Source: Verrucomicrobiia bacterium (GTDB taxonomy: Bacteria > Verrucomicrobiota > Verrucomicrobiia > Verrucomicrobiales > Akkermansiaceae). From it: DNA of 64,000 nt. The position numbers and the translations under genes are program-made. The stretch is taken from positions 24,347 to 88,346 of the forward strand of contig JAUIJD010000016.1 in the NCBI GenBank assembly GCA_030431475.1, in the 5' to 3' direction. Shown here in pieces: positions 10,417-18,696 of the stretch. Every line of letters begins with the position of its first letter. Positions within the stretch are counted from its first letter, which is position 1. Below the pieces are notes generated by a model that searched no databases, was not told the origin of the DNA, and saw only the letters and a program-made list of their open reading frames with translations.

Positions 10417-11163
10417 GTGACCGATCTCGAACTCACCGTCCACGCCGCCCACGAGGCCGGCAAGCTCCTCCGCGAACACTTCGGGTCCGAGGCCGTCGTC
10501 GACGAGGCGAGCCATCACGACATCAAGCTCGCCCTCGACAAGCAGTCGCAGGACCTCATCCAGTCCATCCTCCTCACCGCCCGCCCCGACGACGCGTTCT
10601 ACGGCGAGGAAGGCATCGGCGGAAAGCAGGACGCCGAGCGCCAGTGGATCGTCGATCCCATCGACGGCACGGTGAACTACTTCTACGGCATCCCGCACTT
10701 CTGCGTCTCCATCGCCCTCCGTGTGGGCGAGGAGATCGTGCTCGGTGTCATCCACGACCCCATCGTCGGCGAGACCTGGACCGTCGAAAAGGGCGCCCCC
10801 CCCATGCTCGACGGCAAACCGATCCGCTGCAGCCAGCGCTCCAAGCTCGAGGAGAGCGTCCTCTTCATCGGCTGCGGCAAGGACGAGGAGGCGCTGCGTC
10901 TCGGTCTCGAGCGATTCCGGAAGGCCTCCGTACGGGCCCGCAAGATGCGCATGATGGGCTCCGCGGCGCTCGGACTCGCCTACATCGCCACCGGCCGGCT
11001 CGACGCCTACGTCGAGTCCCGTATTTCCCTCTGGGACATCGCCGCCGGCAAGCTCCTCGTCGAGGCCGCCGGCGGCAAGGTCGATCTCGGCCCGTCCACC
11101 AAGGAAGACTCCTGGTCCATCGTCGCCACCAACGGCAGGATCCCGATCGAAGAAATTCTGTGA
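10417..11163 (+). CDS. suhB: Inositol monophosphatase family protein
   Basis: GEEGIGGKQDAERQWIVDPIDGTVNYFYGIP and SLWDIAAGKLLVEAAGG; GTG start just downstream of a heptad array. Confidence 0.9.
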   Translation: MTDLELTVHAAHEAGKLLREHFGSEAVVDEASHHDIKLALDKQSQDLIQSILLTARPDDAFYGEEGIGGKQDAERQWIVDPIDGTVNYFYGIPHFCVSIALRVGEEIVLGVIHDPIVGETWTVEKGAPPMLDGKPIRCSQRSKLEESVLFIGCGKDEEALRLGLERFRKASVRARKMRMMGSAALGLAYIATGRLDAYVESRISLWDIAAGKLLVEAAGGKVDLGPSTKEDSWSIVATNGRIPIEEIL

Positions 11164-11167
11164 CGAA

Positions 11168-11202
11168 CATCCAACATCGAACGTCCAACATCGAACTTCG
11201 AA
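11168..11202 (-). repeat. Heptad array (TTCGATG type), left arm of cassette
   Basis: Minus strand TTCGAAG TTCGATG TTGGACG TTCGATG TTGGATG. Confidence 0.9.
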
Positions 11203-11208
11203 GGCTCC

Positions 11209-11583
11209 ATGAGTGAACAAGACTATGATCTTGAAGACCGCCTCCTCGACTACGGAGCGCGCATCATCACGCTTACCAAGGCGCTCCCGAGCGACTTCGC
11301 CGAACATCACATCGCCCAGCAGTTGCTCCGTTCAGGCACCGCACCCCTTTCTCATCACGGCGAAGCCCAGGCGGCCGAATCCCCCGCCGACTTCATCCAC
11401 AAGATGAGCCTCGCGCTCAAGGAGCTTCGTGAGTCGTGGCGTTGGCTGCGCCTGCTCGACCATGCGAAGCTGACTCCCGAAGGTCGCAGCATCACGCCAC
11501 TCATCGACGAGACCGACCAGCTCATCCGGATCTTCGTCGCCAGCATCGCCACGGCCCGCCGCAACCGGGACAAGGACAAGTAG
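11209..11583 (+). CDS. Four-helix-bundle protein (23S rRNA intervening-sequence protein / bAvd-like family)
   Basis: DYDLEDRLLDYGARIITL..LPSDFAEHHIAQQLLRSGTAPLSHHGEAQAAESPADFIHKMSLALKELRESWRWLRLL.. matches the IVP/four-helix-bundle pattern. Confidence 0.88.
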   Translation: MSEQDYDLEDRLLDYGARIITLTKALPSDFAEHHIAQQLLRSGTAPLSHHGEAQAAESPADFIHKMSLALKELRESWRWLRLLDHAKLTPEGRSITPLIDETDQLIRIFVASIATARRNRDKDK

Positions 11584-11618
11584 CCGCATCCACTCGAACG
11601 ATGCCTGAATCCATCGAC

Positions 11619-11656
11619 TTCGACGTTCGATGTTGGACGTTCGATGTTGGATGTTC
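11619..11656 (+). repeat. Heptad array (TTCGATG type), right arm of cassette
   Basis: TTCGACG TTCGATG TTGGACG TTCGATG TTGGATG TTC; inverted relative to 11168-11202. Confidence 0.9.
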
Positions 11657-11668
11657 CAGCCTCCGGCC

Positions 11669-12133
11669 ATGACCGGCCTCGGCTACGACATCCACCGCTT
11701 CGCGGAAAACCGCCCGCTCATCCTCGGCGGCGTGGAGATCCCCCACACCCACGGCCTCGACGGACACTCCGACGCCGACGTGCTCTCCCACGCCATCGCC
11801 GATGCCGTGCTCGGCGCGCTCGGATTGCCCGACATCGGCCACTGGTTCCCTCCCGGTGACCCCGGGTGCAAGGACATCTCCTCGCTCAAGATTCTCGAGA
11901 AGGCCGCCGCCCTGATCCGCGAGCGCGACCACGAGATCGTGAACGTCGATGCCACCCTGATCGCCGAGGCGCCGAAAGTGCTGCCCCATCGCGAGGCGAT
12001 GCAGCAGAACATCGGCCGCTCCCTCGGCATCCCGCCGGAGCGGGTCGGCATCAAGGCCACCACCAACGAGCTCCTCGGCGCCATCGGTCGGCGGGAAGGC
12101 ATCGCCGCCATGGCCATCGCGGAGGTCAGGTAG
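11669..12133 (+). CDS. ispF: 2-C-methyl-D-erythritol 2,4-cyclodiphosphate synthase
   Basis: GYDIHRF, LGGVEIPHTHGLDGHSDADVLSHAIADAVLGALGLPDIG, IKATTNELLGAIGRREGIAAMA; start placed after repeat-derived MLDVRCWMFQPPA. Confidence 0.96.
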   Translation: MTGLGYDIHRFAENRPLILGGVEIPHTHGLDGHSDADVLSHAIADAVLGALGLPDIGHWFPPGDPGCKDISSLKILEKAAALIRERDHEIVNVDATLIAEAPKVLPHREAMQQNIGRSLGIPPERVGIKATTNELLGAIGRREGIAAMAIAEVR

Positions 12134-12237
12134 CCCTTCCGGAGCATCGACATTCCTGTCGATCACCGGACACCGCCCCCTGGGGTATCAATGAAGGCGG
12201 TGGGCGCTTGCATCCCGTACCGCGGACCCCCGGAAAC

Positions 12238-12308
12238 GTGGCCGGGGCTTCCAGCCCCGTCGCCGAGACCCAGAGCCAACCCGGCGACGCGCCTGGAAGG
12301 CCCGGCCA
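12238..12308. repeat. Palindromic repeat downstream of ispF
   Basis: GTGGCCGGGGCTTCCAGCCCCGTCGC ... GCGACGCGCCTGGAAGGCCCGGCCAC, inverted arms. Confidence 0.75.
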
Positions 12309-12378
12309 CATCCGCTTGCCCACCGCCTCCGTTTACAGTCCCCTTGCCAAGACTCCCTAAGTTTCCTAAACCATCCCC

Positions 12379-12642
12379 GTGCCGACCCCCGACCGCCGCT
12401 ACCTGAGCCAATGGCTGCGCCGCACGCGCAAGCAGCTCGCCCCGAGCGGCCGGCTCAGCGAAACCGCGCTGGTCCTTTCCCAACGCGAGGGTGGCGCGCC
12501 CGAGTGGCACGCCGGTCGCCTGCGGGCCATCCTCGATGAAGAGCTGGTCCCCTCCCTCGACGAGTTGACCTCCATCGATCTGCTCCTCGCCCGACCGAAG
12601 AACCGCTCCGCCGAAATCGCGGAGCCGCTTTCCCTCTTCTGA
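12379..12642 (+). CDS. Small hypothetical protein
   Basis: 87 aa ORF between ispF and porin gene; coding potential only. Confidence 0.45.
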   Translation: MPTPDRRYLSQWLRRTRKQLAPSGRLSETALVLSQREGGAPEWHAGRLRAILDEELVPSLDELTSIDLLLARPKNRSAEIAEPLSLF

Positions 12643-12648
12643 TTCCGC

Positions 12649-13863
12649 TCAGAAGATGACCCGCGTCGAGAGCCACAGGGTTGTGCCGCGATAGACGTTG
12701 ACCGAGTTCGAGCTCATCTGCTCCCACTCGACCCCTCCGAGCACGCTGAGGTGCTTCGGGCAGACCCACCACACGAAGCCCCCGTAGAGGGCCTGGTGAT
12801 AGTCGCCCCGCCCGGCGGCCAGCGTCGGAATGCCCTCGTTCTGAGGACGCCCGGCCTCACGGGCGTAGCGGGAGCGCATCTGGATGCCCCTCGGGGCGTC
12901 CGATTTCATGAACTCATAGCGGCACACCAGTTGGAACCGGTCCTCGACCAGCCAGTAGGTCGGCATCAGGCACGCGCCGTAGAACGTCCCCCCGGTGGTG
13001 GCCGCCGGACCCTCGAGTTCGCCATAGGCGGTGCTGACGTGAAACTGCCACGGTCCCTCGCAAAGCCGGAACCAGGGGGTGAAGACCCACTCCCAGGGCG
13101 AGTACATCTCGTCGCGGCCCTTCACGTCCTGGATCCCGCCACCGACCGACAGCAGCGCCTCATCGACGCACAGCGCCTTGGCAAAGTCGTGCTCCCACGA
13201 AGCGATCAGCAGCGTGCCGTCATCCCAGGTGCCGAACTCCGGCGAAGTATCGGTGCTGAACACCCCGACCTTCACCAGGTCGTCGCCGCGACCGAGCGAC
13301 ATCCACGCCCCGGTCGTCCCGGTCGCCGCGCGGAAGGGGACGACGAAGGACGACAACGACGAGCGCTCGACCGTGTAGATGCTGTTGATCGAGGTTTCGT
13401 CCTCCTCGTTGAGCTCGGTCAGCTTGCGCTTGCCGTAGCTGATCGAGAAGGTGTCGAGCGGGTTGTCCGGAGCGAAGGCGTTGAGATCGAGGGTGGCGTA
13501 GGCGGTGAACAATCCGAAGTAGTCGAACTCGACCCCGTCGTTGGTCCGACCCTCGTCCTGGCTCATGTTGGCATGCACACTCCAACTCAGCGCGTTGAAG
13601 GCCTTGCCCTTCATCGTCAGCCGCGTCCGGCGCACGTCCAGCGCCCGGCCGTAGGAGAAGTCCTGGTTCGCGGCCCGGCCGTCGACCTGCGCCGCCTGCA
13701 GGTGGATGTAGCCGCCGAAGCGGAGCGACTGCAGCCACGGCGACTCCGCATCGGTGGGCACCGTCCCGATGTCCCACGGGATCGCCTCGCACCAGTTTCC
13801 GTCATTCCCATCCGCCGTCGAAACGGCAGCCGTCAGCAGCAGGGCGATCCATGTCGGCTTCAC
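12649..13863 (-). CDS. Porin (OprO/P-like outer membrane beta-barrel)
   Basis: Signal peptide, RFGGYIHLQAAQVDG..DVRRTRLTMKGKAFNALSWSVHANMS, terminal aromatic ...LWLSTRVIF*. Confidence 0.75.
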   Translation of the reverse strand: MKPTWIALLLTAAVSTADGNDGNWCEAIPWDIGTVPTDAESPWLQSLRFGGYIHLQAAQVDGRAANQDFSYGRALDVRRTRLTMKGKAFNALSWSVHANMSQDEGRTNDGVEFDYFGLFTAYATLDLNAFAPDNPLDTFSISYGKRKLTELNEEDETSINSIYTVERSSLSSFVVPFRAATGTTGAWMSLGRGDDLVKVGVFSTDTSPEFGTWDDGTLLIASWEHDFAKALCVDEALLSVGGGIQDVKGRDEMYSPWEWVFTPWFRLCEGPWQFHVSTAYGELEGPAATTGGTFYGACLMPTYWLVEDRFQLVCRYEFMKSDAPRGIQMRSRYAREAGRPQNEGIPTLAAGRGDYHQALYGGFVWWVCPKHLSVLGGVEWEQMSSNSVNVYRGTTLWLSTRVIF

Positions 13864-13906
13864 GGCGGGAACGAATCATATCCCGCGCCACCTGCGAAGC
13901 GCATGG

Positions 13907-14641
13907 TCAGATCCCGGCAACAAAGCGCAGGATCCGCTGCGCCTTGTCCCGCGCGCCTTTCCACGGCACCGCCGGTCGGACCACCTCCCACCCGTGATGC
14001 TCCGCCAGACCGGTGAGCCGCTCGGACGGGTTCACCACCGTCCCCTCACGACACGCCCGCATCATCGGCAGGTCCGCCGTGCTGTCGGTGTAGCCGTGGC
14101 TTCCCTCCCAGCCCTCACCGCCGGGCGAGCCGATCAGCTTCGAGAGCCGCCGGACCTTCTCCCCGCCCTTGTGATTCGTCAGATCCGGAAACAAGGACAT
14201 CCGTTCGCCGCACTCGACCTCGGTCCCCAGGGCGAGGTCGAAGCCCAGCACCCTTCCGACCTCCCTCACGTAGAACTCCGGACTGGCCGAGGCGAGCACC
14301 GTCAGGTGCCCGGCCTCCCGGTGACGTTCGAGCATCGCGACCACTTCGGGATAGCACTTCGCCGGCACCCACTCATCGACGAACTCCCGCGCCCAGGTTT
14401 CGATCTGCCGGCGTTCCGCGCGCCACAGGTAGCTCAGAAAAACCCGCTTCATCCCCTCGTCGCCGAGGATCCGGTAGAACGGGGCGAACATCGCGAACAA
14501 CGGCAGGTAGAGCCGCCTCGCGCCCTCGCGACGCAGCACGTGGTTGGCGAAGATGACCTGCGTGTCCCACGGGATCAGCGTCCCGTCGAAATCGAACAGC
14601 GCCAGTCCGCGCTTCCTCTTCTCGCTCTGCTCCGGCGTCAC
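13907..14641 (-). CDS. HAD-superfamily hydrolase, subfamily IB (phosphoserine phosphatase-like)
   Basis: LALFDFDGTLIPWDT, LASASPEFYVREVGRVLGFD, HGYTDSTADLPMM; GTG start assumed at 14641, ORF extends into repeat DNA. Confidence 0.85.
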   Translation of the reverse strand: MTPEQSEKRKRGLALFDFDGTLIPWDTQVIFANHVLRREGARRLYLPLFAMFAPFYRILGDEGMKRVFLSYLWRAERRQIETWAREFVDEWVPAKCYPEVVAMLERHREAGHLTVLASASPEFYVREVGRVLGFDLALGTEVECGERMSLFPDLTNHKGGEKVRRLSKLIGSPGGEGWEGSHGYTDSTADLPMMRACREGTVVNPSERLTGLAEHHGWEVVRPAVPWKGARDKAQRILRFVAGI

Positions 14642-14691
14642 CGCGGCAGGCTTTCCCCGATCCGGCGAACTGCCAAGAGCAGAGGTGGCTC

Positions 14692-14877
14692 TTTGGAGTG
14701 CGGAGGCTTGCCTCCGCTTTGCGGCAGGCGGAGCTTGCTCCGGCCGGGGGCGAGCCGCCATCGGATGCCGCCCTCCCAAACATCCGCCGGAAGCGTTCGC
14801 TTCTTCAGGATGACCTCCTCCACCGGCACCAGCTCGACCGGCGCTCGAAAAGCGGAGGCAAGCCTCCGCACTCCAAA
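14692..14877. repeat. MITE-like element with perfect 29-bp terminal inverted repeats
   Basis: TTTGGAGTGCGGAGGCTTGCCTCCGCTTT (14692-14720) and its exact reverse complement (14849-14877). Confidence 0.85.
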
Positions 14878-14922
14878 TCCTGCCGATGGGAGACCCACCC
14901 GCCTCCCTCCGTATCGATCACC

Positions 14923-16251
14923 ATGCGACTTGCCATCCTCTGCCAATTCGGACTCATCGCCAGCGTCCACGCTCTCGGTTTCGCCAACGGGGTCAAGATC
15001 GGCGAGGTCACCCCGGATTCGGCCGTGCTCTGGACCCGGCTCACCGCCGCGGACGAAGCCGAAAACCGCGTCGCCTCCTGGAACGCGGAAGACCCCCACT
15101 GGCGGGCGCCCGGCCTGAGCGGACACCTCACCTTCCGCTACTGGCCCGAGAACCGTCCCGAAGCGGCGAAGGAAACGCCGCCGGTCAAGGTCGGTGCCGA
15201 CACCGACTTCTGCCACCAGGTGCGCGTTGCCGGCCTGCTCCCGGCGACGAACTACGCCTTCTCCGCCATCGGGCGCTCCGGCGACGACTCCGCCGGGTTC
15301 ACTGCTTCCTTCACCACCGCCCCGGCCGACGACTCCGGCGCGCCGGTCACCTTCGTGGTCTCGACCTGCCAGGACTTTCCCCGCCGGGACGACACGCAGA
15401 ACGGCCACCGCATCTACCGCTCGATGCTCGAGCTCGGCCCCGCCTTCTTCATCCAGACCGGCGACACGCTCTACTACGACAAGCCGAAGCCCTTCGCGAA
15501 GGACCTCGCCACGGCGCGCTACAAATGGAACCGGCTTTACGCGCTGCCGAACCTGCGCGAGTTCCACCGACGCATCCCGACCTACTGGATGCACGACGAC
15601 CACGATCTGCTGAAAAACGACTGCTGGCCCGGCCAACGCTACGGCGACCTCACCTGGGACCAGGGTCTGAAGATCTGGCACGAGCAGGTCCCGCAGTCGG
15701 ATCTCCCCTACCGCCGCTTCCGCTGGGGCCGGCACCTGGAGATCTGGCTTCCCGAGGGCCGCGAGCACCGCTCGCCGAACCCGATGAAGGACGGCCCGGA
15801 GAAATCGATCTTCGGCGACGCCCAATGGAAGTGGCTGGAGGACTCGATGCGCCGCTCCGATGCCACCTTCAAGCTCTTCGTCTCCGCGACCCCGGTGGTC
15901 GGCCCGGACCGGAAGAACAAGAACGACAACCACGCCAACGAGGGCTTCGCCCACGAAGGCGAGCGCCTCCGCCGTTTCCTCTCCGCCATCCCCGGCTGCT
16001 TCGTCATCAATGGCGATCGCCACTGGCAGTATCATTCCGTCGATGCCGAAACCGGACTTCACGAGTTCGGCTGCGGTCCCGCCTCCGACCTGCATGCCGG
16101 TGGCTGGAAACCCGGCGACCGCCGGCCGGAGCACCGCTTTCTCCGGGTCAAGGGCGGCTTCGCCAGCATCTCGGTCGAAGCGGGGCGGGCGGTGGTCACC
16201 CACCACGACGTCGACGGCAAGCCCGTCCATCGCACCGAGATCGAACGCTGA
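14923..16251 (+). CDS. PhoD-like metallophosphatase (alkaline phosphatase D family)
   Basis: GFANGVKIGEVTPDSAVLWTRL, QTGDTLYYDKP, YWMHDDHDLLKNDCWPG, FVINGDRHWQYHSV. Confidence 0.88.
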   Translation: MRLAILCQFGLIASVHALGFANGVKIGEVTPDSAVLWTRLTAADEAENRVASWNAEDPHWRAPGLSGHLTFRYWPENRPEAAKETPPVKVGADTDFCHQVRVAGLLPATNYAFSAIGRSGDDSAGFTASFTTAPADDSGAPVTFVVSTCQDFPRRDDTQNGHRIYRSMLELGPAFFIQTGDTLYYDKPKPFAKDLATARYKWNRLYALPNLREFHRRIPTYWMHDDHDLLKNDCWPGQRYGDLTWDQGLKIWHEQVPQSDLPYRRFRWGRHLEIWLPEGREHRSPNPMKDGPEKSIFGDAQWKWLEDSMRRSDATFKLFVSATPVVGPDRKNKNDNHANEGFAHEGERLRRFLSAIPGCFVINGDRHWQYHSVDAETGLHEFGCGPASDLHAGGWKPGDRRPEHRFLRVKGGFASISVEAGRAVVTHHDVDGKPVHRTEIER

Positions 16252-16252
16252 A

Positions 16253-16385
16253 GGGAGCGCCGGGTTCACCCGGCTGGAGCCCGGGTGCGGCAGCGGAAAG
16301 ATCCCGCCCAGCTCATGGGTGGCCAACCTTCGCCAAAGCGTTCCTTGCACGATTCATCGCCGATGCCGGGTGAACCCGGCGCTCC
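16253..16385. repeat. Inverted repeat pair between convergent genes
   Basis: GGAGCGCCGGGTTCACCCGG at left and CCGGGTGAACCCGGCGCTCC at right; each arm itself a hairpin. Confidence 0.8.
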
Positions 16386-16386
16386 G

Positions 16387-17313
16387 TCACTTCGAATACG
16401 CCGCCGCCCATCCGGCGATCGTCGCACGCTCGGGCTCGCCGTCGAAAACGATCACCCGGTAGCGGGCGCGGTAGGGTTTCCCCGGCTCGATCGACATCGC
16501 CCCGGCCTGCGGCGGCGCGTAGCAGAAGAAGGGCTCCTCCGGATGGGCGCGGATCGGCTGCGGCGCGCGGAAGTTCGTCGGGTGACAGAGGATCGCCACC
16601 CCGGTCGTCCTGCCATCCACCGTGCCACCGACCCAGCACCATGGCTCCTGCGAACCGTTCACCTGGTTCCGATCCGTCTCGCCGGAAGCGCTGAGGAAGC
16701 GGCAGCCGTCCGCTCCGTTCCACGCGCGGTTGCCGCGGAATCCGAAGCCCCCGTAGTGATGCTTCGGCAGCTTCAGCGGCGAATCGCCCGCACACCACTG
16801 CTCGAGGTCCAGGTCGATGACGTGCCGGCCGTCCTCCACCCGCACCCGCACCTCCCAGCGCTCCTCGAGCGCCACCTTCTCCGGCTTGGCCAGCATGTCG
16901 ATGAACCGATGCCTCACCCGGAAGCGTCCGATTTCCCCGCCGCTCTCGATCTCCTCCACCTCGACGAATTCCACGCGGCCCTTGCCCGCGCCCATGTTCC
17001 AGAAATCCGGCTGGCGGCCCTCGAACTCCGTCTTCGTCCACGGGGTCCAAACGCCATGGTGATGCGTGTGGTCCGGCGGAAAGTCATCCGTCACCTCCCG
17101 CCCCGAGGGCGAGAGGATCGAGCGGATGTAGCCCCCCCGGCGATACAGGGGATCGATCCCCTCCCGCGGAAACTCACCCGGCTCCGCCTGATAGCGCAGC
17201 ACCACCCGGTCCCCGCCACGGACCACGATCTCCTTCCCGTCGCGGATCACCGACACCGGCTCGGCCGCTGCCCCCGAAAGTCCCAGCACCAGGCAGAGAA
17301 AGACACGCTTCAT
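16387..17313 (-). CDS. DUF6807/PmoA-family exported protein
   Basis: Signal peptide; PLYRRGGYIRSILSPSGREVTDDFPPDHTHHHGVWTPWTKTEFEGRQPDFWNMG pattern; family name from memory. Confidence 0.7.
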   Translation of the reverse strand: MKRVFLCLVLGLSGAAAEPVSVIRDGKEIVVRGGDRVVLRYQAEPGEFPREGIDPLYRRGGYIRSILSPSGREVTDDFPPDHTHHHGVWTPWTKTEFEGRQPDFWNMGAGKGRVEFVEVEEIESGGEIGRFRVRHRFIDMLAKPEKVALEERWEVRVRVEDGRHVIDLDLEQWCAGDSPLKLPKHHYGGFGFRGNRAWNGADGCRFLSASGETDRNQVNGSQEPWCWVGGTVDGRTTGVAILCHPTNFRAPQPIRAHPEEPFFCYAPPQAGAMSIEPGKPYRARYRVIVFDGEPERATIAGWAAAYSK

Positions 17314-17357
17314 GCCGCCACTCTGACCCGCCACGCCATCGCGGCGCACTCCAAATC

Positions 17358-18656
17358 CTACCCCATGAACCCGAGCCGCCCGTAGTCCTTGCCGAGGATC
17401 GGCGCCGACTTCGTCCGCAGCCAGTCCTCGAGTACGGTCGCATACACCTTGCGGAAATCCACGGTGTGGACGAGGTCGCCCTTGTCGAGCTCGGTCAGGC
17501 TCGGATAGCTGCCGTAGAGCCCGCCCTTCACCGGCGCGCCGGCAACGAAGAGACACGACGCCTTGCCGTGGTCGGTGCCGCTGCTGGCATTCTCCGACAC
17601 CCGGCGGCCGAACTCGGAGAAGGTCATCACCGTCACCCGGTCCGCGTTGCCCTGTGCCTTGAGGTCCGCGAAGAAGGACTTCAGCGCGTTGTCGAGCTGG
17701 CCGAGCAGGCGGTCGTGCGAGTTGTCCTGGCGGTTGTGCGTGTCGAAGCCGCCGTGGCTCACGTAGTACACCCGCGTCGGCATCTTCCCGGCGATCATCC
17801 GCGCCACCATGTTCAGGCTGCGGGCGACCGGGGTGCCTTCATAGTTCACCTTCGAGCGATGCTTCGACGCCAGTTCGAGGATCTTCTTCGAGGAAACCCG
17901 CGCGTCCATCGCGACGCGTTCGAGGAAGTCGAGGTTCGACTCGCCGGCGACGCCCCCGACCTTGCCGGCGGGGGGCTCCGCGATCGAGGCGCCATCGACG
18001 GGCGCGTCCGGCGAGTTGAGCGAGTTGAAGAATGCCTCCGCCTCCGCCTTCTCGCCGCCGCCATGGATCCAGCGGTAGAGCTCCGGGGTCGAAAGCGACA
18101 CGCCGGGGTTGCTCATCGCCCCGAAGGCCTCGGGATGCGTCTTCTTCAACGAAATGCCCACGGTCGGATCCGAGCCCGCGCAGGCGTTGTCGAAGTAGCG
18201 TCCTACCCATCCGGTGTTCGCCCGCGCCAGCGGGTCGGCGGTCTCCCACACCGAGGTCGAGACGAAGTGCGAGCGGTTCGGGTTCGGATAGCCGACCCCC
18301 TGCACCACCGCCAGGTCGCCCTCCTTGTACATCCGGCCCAGGTTCGGCATCGCCGCGTTCAGCCCGATGCCGTCGGAAAGCTGGATCAGATCCTTCGCCT
18401 TCTTGCCGATCTTCGGCCGCGCCTTGTGGTAGGCGTCGTTCTCGAACGGCACCAGCGTGTTCAGCCCGTCGTTGCCGCCGGCGAGCTGGAGGACGACGAG
18501 GATCGTATCATCCTTCCCCGTCACCGCCTGCGTCGCCAGATCCCGCGCCCCGAGGTGCAGGTCCCCGAAGGTGCGCTCGACAAACATCGGCACCGTCCAG
18601 ACCGACGACGCCCCCAGCATCGCCGATCGCAAAAACTCCCGTCTCGTCTTCATCAC
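17358..18656 (-). CDS. DUF1501 domain-containing protein
   Basis: Twin-Arg-like start TRREFLRSAMLG; VVLQLAGGNDGLNTLVPFENDAYHKARP; adjacent to DUF1800 gene. Confidence 0.9.
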   Translation of the reverse strand: MMKTRREFLRSAMLGASSVWTVPMFVERTFGDLHLGARDLATQAVTGKDDTILVVLQLAGGNDGLNTLVPFENDAYHKARPKIGKKAKDLIQLSDGIGLNAAMPNLGRMYKEGDLAVVQGVGYPNPNRSHFVSTSVWETADPLARANTGWVGRYFDNACAGSDPTVGISLKKTHPEAFGAMSNPGVSLSTPELYRWIHGGGEKAEAEAFFNSLNSPDAPVDGASIAEPPAGKVGGVAGESNLDFLERVAMDARVSSKKILELASKHRSKVNYEGTPVARSLNMVARMIAGKMPTRVYYVSHGGFDTHNRQDNSHDRLLGQLDNALKSFFADLKAQGNADRVTVMTFSEFGRRVSENASSGTDHGKASCLFVAGAPVKGGLYGSYPSLTELDKGDLVHTVDFRKVYATVLEDWLRTKSAPILGKDYGRLGFMG

Positions 18657-18661
18657 AAATC

Positions 18662-18696
18662 TTGAATTTTAGAGTTTAAAGTTTCGAGTTTCAGCA
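18662..18696 (+). repeat. Heptad array (TTnnAGT type) between DUF1501 and DUF1800 genes
   Basis: TTGAATT TTAGAGT TTAAAGT TTCGAGT TTCAGCA. Confidence 0.7.

Larger units (their letters stand above)
11168..11656. mobile_element. Putative non-autonomous cassette: four-helix-bundle gene between inverted heptad arrays
   Basis: Gene 11209..11583 tightly bracketed by near-identical inverted arrays, sitting between suhB stop and ispF start; no transposase present. Confidence 0.55.

Noticed and set aside
11209-11583. Complete diversity-generating retroelement around the bAvd-like gene
   Set aside because: No reverse transcriptase, template repeat or variable repeat seen nearby.
11168-11656. Possible CRISPR array
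   Set aside because: Periodicity is 7 nt with 4-6 units and no spacers; no cas genes in the window.
11630-11668. IspF N-terminal extension MLDVRCWMFQPPA
   Set aside because: Encoded by the heptad array; canonical IspF starts at MTGLGYDIHRF.
14698-14923. N-terminal extension of the PhoD-like ORF and the minus-strand HAD ORF into this region
   Set aside because: The extensions are read from the 29-bp inverted-repeat element; signal peptide and motif positions support starts at 14923 and 14641.
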